This document shows positions 6,719 to 9,037 of a DNA stretch of 9,037 nucleotides, one piece after another. This DNA comes from Actinomycetota bacterium (GTDB taxonomy: Bacteria; Actinomycetota; Actinomycetes; Propionibacteriales; Nocardioidaceae). Below the pieces are notes generated by a model. That model ran no database searches. It saw nothing but the letters and a program-made list of their open reading frames with translations, and had not been told where the DNA came from. The position numbers and the translations under genes were made by a program. The stretch covers positions 1 through 9,037 of the forward strand of contig WLIH01000062.1 of the NCBI GenBank assembly GCA_009702305.1, written 5' to 3'. Every line of letters starts with the position of its first letter. Position 1 is the first letter of the stretch.

Positions 6719-6733
6719 CTGCTCGAGGAGCAG
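6719..6733 (-). other. Small perfect hairpin just before the phosphofructokinase ribosome binding site
   Basis: CTGCTC and GAGCAG are perfect 6-bp arms around a 3-base loop, ending two bases from the Shine-Dalgarno region. It could be a leader hairpin or a weak terminator for the MFS gene; no U-tract follows. Its short stem leaves chance as a real alternative. Confidence 0.35.
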
Positions 6734-6766
6734 ACCCTGACCTACCTTGGATCGTTCCATCGCAGG

Positions 6767-8017
6767 CTAGTGGGCGGGCCCTCCGCCGGCCACCCGCTCG
6801 GCCACGCGCGTCGCGGCGGCGGGCATCACCGCCGGCAGCCGCGCCGACAGCACCGCGCCGACCCCGGCGACCACCAGCAGAGCGATCCAGATCAGCACGG
6901 CGCCCTGCTCCAGCAGCCAGGCGAAGCCGACCGGCGCGGCCGAGGCCGAGCTGCCCCACGCCAGCTGGTTGACCGAGACGTAGCGCCCGCGCAGGTGCGC
7001 GGGCGCACCCTCCACGGCCACGGTCGTCAGCACCGGACCACCGAGCAGCTCGGCGCCGGTGTAGACGACGACGCCCACCAGCACCGCCGACGTCGCGAGC
7101 ACGGCCGAGACCTGTCCGGCCCCGAGCAGCACGACGTACGACGCCGCGAAGACCCCGTTGGCGAGCACCAGCACCCGCCACCGGCGCGCTCCGGTCATCG
7201 CCCGCACCACCAGCCCCTGGGCGAAGCCGACCAGCACCGTGTTGATCGTGAACACCGCACCCGTGACCCAGCCGGCCAGTCCGAGCACTTCGGTGGCGTA
7301 GACGGGCAGGGCGAAGTTGAGCACCATCATCGAGGTCGAGTAGGCCAGCGTGGCGGCGAAGAGCCTGCTGCACGCCGGGTCGCGCAGGACCTCGACCCAG
7401 GTGCCGGGCGGGCCCGCGTGCTGGCCGCCCCGCGCGTCGGGCACCGCCAGCAGCAGCACCAACGCCACGGCGTACGACGCGGCGTTGGCGATCACCACGG
7501 CGGCGTACGCCGACGGCGTGTCGATGGTGAGCGCGACCCCGGACGCCAGACCTCCCACGGCGAAGCCGACGTTGCGCAGCGCCCCGAGGAAGCCGAACCA
7601 GCGCTCCCGCTCCCCCTCGACCGAGATGGCGGCCACGATGTTGCCGTAGGAGCCCCAGAAGGCGACCCGGCCGACCGAGACGACCACGGTCCACACCACG
7701 ACCGCGAGGAACGACTCGGTGACCAGGTAGGCGAGGAAGCCGGCGCCCTGCAGGGCATTGCCGCCCAGCAGCACGCGCTTGGCACCCACGCGGTCGACGA
7801 GCGCACCGATCGCCGGGCCGGCGGGCAGGGCGATGGCCGAGGCGAGCGACACGGCGGCACCGACCTGGAGCAGGCTCAGGTCGGTCGTGGCCAGGAAGTA
7901 GAGCAGCGAGATCGGCATGAAGACACCGCTGCCGATCGCGTCGATCGCGATCGCGGTGACGAAGCGGCGGTGGTCGCCGACGGATGGGAATCCGAGGCGG
8001 TCGAGCAGACGGGACAC
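6767..8017 (-). CDS. Major facilitator superfamily (MFS) transporter
   Basis: The product is 416 aa with about twelve hydrophobic segments. The MFS loop 2-3 signature GALVDRVGAKRVLL is at residues 71-84, and the C-terminal half has the matching loop with HLRGRYVSVNQLAWG (341-355). The layout resembles the drug/H+ antiporter-like MFS_1 proteins, so it is probably a proton-coupled exporter of small molecules; the substrate is not readable. The start is chosen as GTG at 8017 (first residues MSRLLDRLGF), with AGGA 7 bases upstream (8025-8028). An ATG at 8025 is in another frame, and the frame itself stays open to 8788, antisense to DUF1028. The tail (about 398-416) is Ala/Gly-rich and cytoplasmic. 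It is divergent from DUF1028 with a 60-base gap and is upstream of pfk on the same strand. No regulator is adjacent. Confidence 0.9.
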   Translation of the reverse strand: MSRLLDRLGFPSVGDHRRFVTAIAIDAIGSGVFMPISLLYFLATTDLSLLQVGAAVSLASAIALPAGPAIGALVDRVGAKRVLLGGNALQGAGFLAYLVTESFLAVVVWTVVVSVGRVAFWGSYGNIVAAISVEGERERWFGFLGALRNVGFAVGGLASGVALTIDTPSAYAAVVIANAASYAVALVLLLAVPDARGGQHAGPPGTWVEVLRDPACSRLFAATLAYSTSMMVLNFALPVYATEVLGLAGWVTGAVFTINTVLVGFAQGLVVRAMTGARRWRVLVLANGVFAASYVVLLGAGQVSAVLATSAVLVGVVVYTGAELLGGPVLTTVAVEGAPAHLRGRYVSVNQLAWGSSASAAPVGFAWLLEQGAVLIWIALLVVAGVGAVLSARLPAVMPAAATRVAERVAGGGPAH

Positions 8018-8077
8018 CCCGACATCCTGCTCCCTCGCGCCCCCGGGGGCCGCACGCGTGTCGCTACAGTCCCGGCC
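8018..8077. promoter_or_regulatory. Divergent promoter region, MFS gene / DUF1028 gene
   Basis: This 60-base gap carries a perfect 12-bp palindrome GCCCCCGGGGGC (8039-8050) and an 8-bp palindrome CACGCGTG (8053-8060), just before the plus-strand -10 candidate at 8065-8070. Either could be an operator, but short G/C palindromes are common at this base composition. Confidence 0.35.
8065..8070 (+). promoter_or_regulatory. Candidate -10 box for a leaderless DUF1028 transcript
   Basis: TACAGT fits TANNNT and ends 7 bases before the ATG at 8078, so the transcript would start at or next to the A of ATG. There is no Shine-Dalgarno sequence in the intervening CCCGGCC. No clear -35 hexamer is visible. 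Confidence 0.5.
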
Positions 8078-8896
8078 ATGACCTTCTCGATCGTGGCCCG
8101 GTCCGCCGACGGTGAGTCGTGGGGCGTAGCCGTCGCCTCCAAGTTCCTGGCCGTCGGGTCGGCCGTGCCGGCCGCGGTGGCCGAGGTCGGCGCCATCGCC
8201 ACGCAGGCCGAGGCCAATGTCGCCTACAAGGGCCTCGCGCTCTCCCACCTCGACGAGGGCGCGACCGCGTCGGTTGCCCTGCAGCGGCTGATCGAGGAGG
8301 ACGAGGGCCGCGACCACCGGCAGGTCGGCATCGTCGACGTCGACGGCGGCGCCGCCACCCACACCGGCGTCGCGTGCCTCGAGTGGGCCGGCGGCGTGAC
8401 CGGCGCCGGCTACGCGATCCAGGGCAACATCCTCACCGGCGAGGACGTCGTGGTCGCGATGGAGGCCGCCTTCCTCGCCTCGGGAGAGGACACCTCGCTC
8501 GAGCAGCGGCTGCTGGCCGCGCTCGCCGCGGGCGACCGGGCCGGCGGCGACAGTCGCGGTCGCCAGTCGGCAGCCCTCCTCGTCGTCCGCGAGGAGGCGG
8601 GCTACGGCGGCAACGACGACATCGCCGTCGATCTGCGCGTCGACGACCACGTCGACCCGATCGGGGAGCTGACGCGGCTGCTGGACCTCAGTCACCTCTA
8701 CCTCACGGCCTCGACCGAGGAGGAGAAGGTCGCGATCACCCCGGCGCTCGAGGCCGAGCTGGAGACGTTCGCGGCCGCCGGCGGCCACCGCGACTTCCGC
8801 GCCTGGGTCGGCACCGAGAACTACGAGATGCGCGTCGCCGGCGACCTGTCGTGGATCGACCGGCGCATCCTCGCCATCGTGCGCGGCGAGGCCTGA
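8078..8896 (+). CDS. DUF1028 family protein with C-terminal peptidoglycan-binding-like region
   Basis: The product is 272 aa. Residues 1 to about 190 match the DUF1028 pattern: MTFSIVARS at the start, [17 protein letters not shown] (15-31), [15 protein letters not shown] (38-52), [17 protein letters not shown] (81-97), GYAIQGNIL (111-119), [30 protein letters not shown] (141-170). Residues about 190-270, with [17 protein letters not shown] (193-209), GTENYEMRV (245-253) and WIDRRIL (259-265), resemble the putative peptidoglycan-binding tail found on many members. There is no signal peptide, so a cytoplasmic location is likely. The family function is not established. The fold has been related to Ntn hydrolases, and Thr2 would become N-terminal after Met removal, so an amidohydrolase role is conceivable but inferred. 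The stop TGA overlaps the ATG of the kinase gene by one base, implying coupled translation and a shared pathway. Confidence 0.93.
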   Translation: MTFSIVARSADGESWGVAVASKFLAVGSAVPAAVAEVGAIATQAEANVAYKGLALSHLDEGATASVALQRLIEEDEGRDHRQVGIVDVDGGAATHTGVACLEWAGGVTGAGYAIQGNILTGEDVVVAMEAAFLASGEDTSLEQRLLAALAAGDRAGGDSRGRQSAALLVVREEAGYGGNDDIAVDLRVDDHVDPIGELTRLLDLSHLYLTASTEEEKVAITPALEAELETFAAAGGHRDFRAWVGTENYEMRVAGDLSWIDRRILAIVRGEA

Positions 8897-9037
8897 TGTC
8901 GATCCTCGCCATCGATGCCGGCACGACCGGCGTCACCGCCGTCGTCGTCGGGCCAGACGGGTCGATCGAGGCGAAGGGCTACCAGGAGTTCGCCCAGCAC
9001 TTCCCGCGGCCCGGCTGGGTCGAGCACGCCCCGGAGG
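8896..9037 (+). CDS. glpK: Glycerol kinase-like FGGY kinase, 3' partial
   Basis: Only the first 47 codons are in the window. The N-terminus has the FGGY phosphate loop [14 protein letters not shown] (5-18) and the glycerol-kinase-like block [17 protein letters not shown] (31-47). Glycerol kinases phosphorylate glycerol to glycerol 3-phosphate with ATP in the cytosol. The loop differs from the E. coli DQGTTSSR form: Thr replaces the Arg that contacts the nucleotide, and GTTGV is also reminiscent of xylulokinase- or gluconokinase-type FGGY members, so the substrate may not be glycerol. The start overlaps the DUF1028 stop as TGATG, with GAGG (8888-8891) 4 bases before the ATG as a weak ribosome site. 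Confidence 0.85.
   Translation, partial: MSILAIDAGTTGVTAVVVGPDGSIEAKGYQEFAQHFPRPGWVEHAPE

Noticed and set aside
6704..6760. ATG at 6760 as the phosphofructokinase start
   Set aside because: It adds 19 residues not found in the family, while the ATG at 6703 has a strong ribosome site and gives the standard N-terminus.
8023..8025. ATG on the minus strand near the MFS start
   Set aside because: It lies in a different frame and opens a short Ser/Arg-rich shadow translation without family resemblance.
5888..8077. A plus-strand frame open for about 2.2 kb before the DUF1028 start
   Set aside because: It is antisense to the phosphofructokinase and MFS genes and has the same composition artefact; DUF1028 begins at 8078 with its conserved N-terminus.
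8018..8788. Upstream extension of the MFS frame to 8788 (673 aa)
   Set aside because: The extra 257 residues are antisense to DUF1028 and resemble no transporter N-terminus; the GTG at 8017 has a plausible ribosome site.

Overview
The window reads as ordinary chromosomal DNA from a high-GC actinobacterium. By eye it is about 70% G+C, codons almost always end in G or C, two genes start with GTG, and two have a TANNNT box only 6-7 bases before the start codon (the actinobacterial leaderless pattern). The protein flavour would fit a Nocardioides-like organism, but that is an impression from memory. I see no rRNA, tRNA, CRISPR array, insertion sequence, phage gene or defence system.

Layout. 1-696 (+): C-terminal part of a type I DAHP synthase, cut by the window edge. 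770-1738 (+): a membrane-anchored protein with an N-terminal zinc ribbon and an extracytoplasmic discoidin-like (NADase-type glycan-binding) domain, preceded by three short direct repeats. 1757-3094 (-): a complete type II DAHP synthase. 3155-4609 (-): an APC-family amino acid permease. 4718-5650 (+): a zinc-independent quinone oxidoreductase/MDR protein, divergent from the permease. 5675-6703 (-): a phosphofructokinase with the residues typical of pyrophosphate-dependent enzymes. 6767-8017 (-): an MFS transporter. 8078-8896 (+): a DUF1028 protein, divergent from the MFS gene. 8896-9037 (+): the first 47 codons of a glycerol kinase-like FGGY kinase, overlapping the DUF1028 stop by one base. 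Coding density is very high; no gap exceeds 108 bases.

How the genes work together. The clearest theme is central carbon flow into aromatic amino acids. Both unrelated-in-sequence classes of DAHP synthase (phosphoenolpyruvate + erythrose 4-phosphate to DAHP, first step of the shikimate pathway) lie within about 1.1 kb, facing each other across one membrane-protein gene. The phosphofructokinase sits at the glycolytic entry and probably uses pyrophosphate. Likely transcription units are permease then aroG (-), MFS then pfk (-), and DUF1028 then glycerol kinase (+, translationally coupled). No single new system is evident. The points most worth following are the PPi-type phosphofructokinase signature, the paired DAHP synthases, the repeat cluster before the zinc-ribbon gene, and the tight DUF1028-kinase pair.
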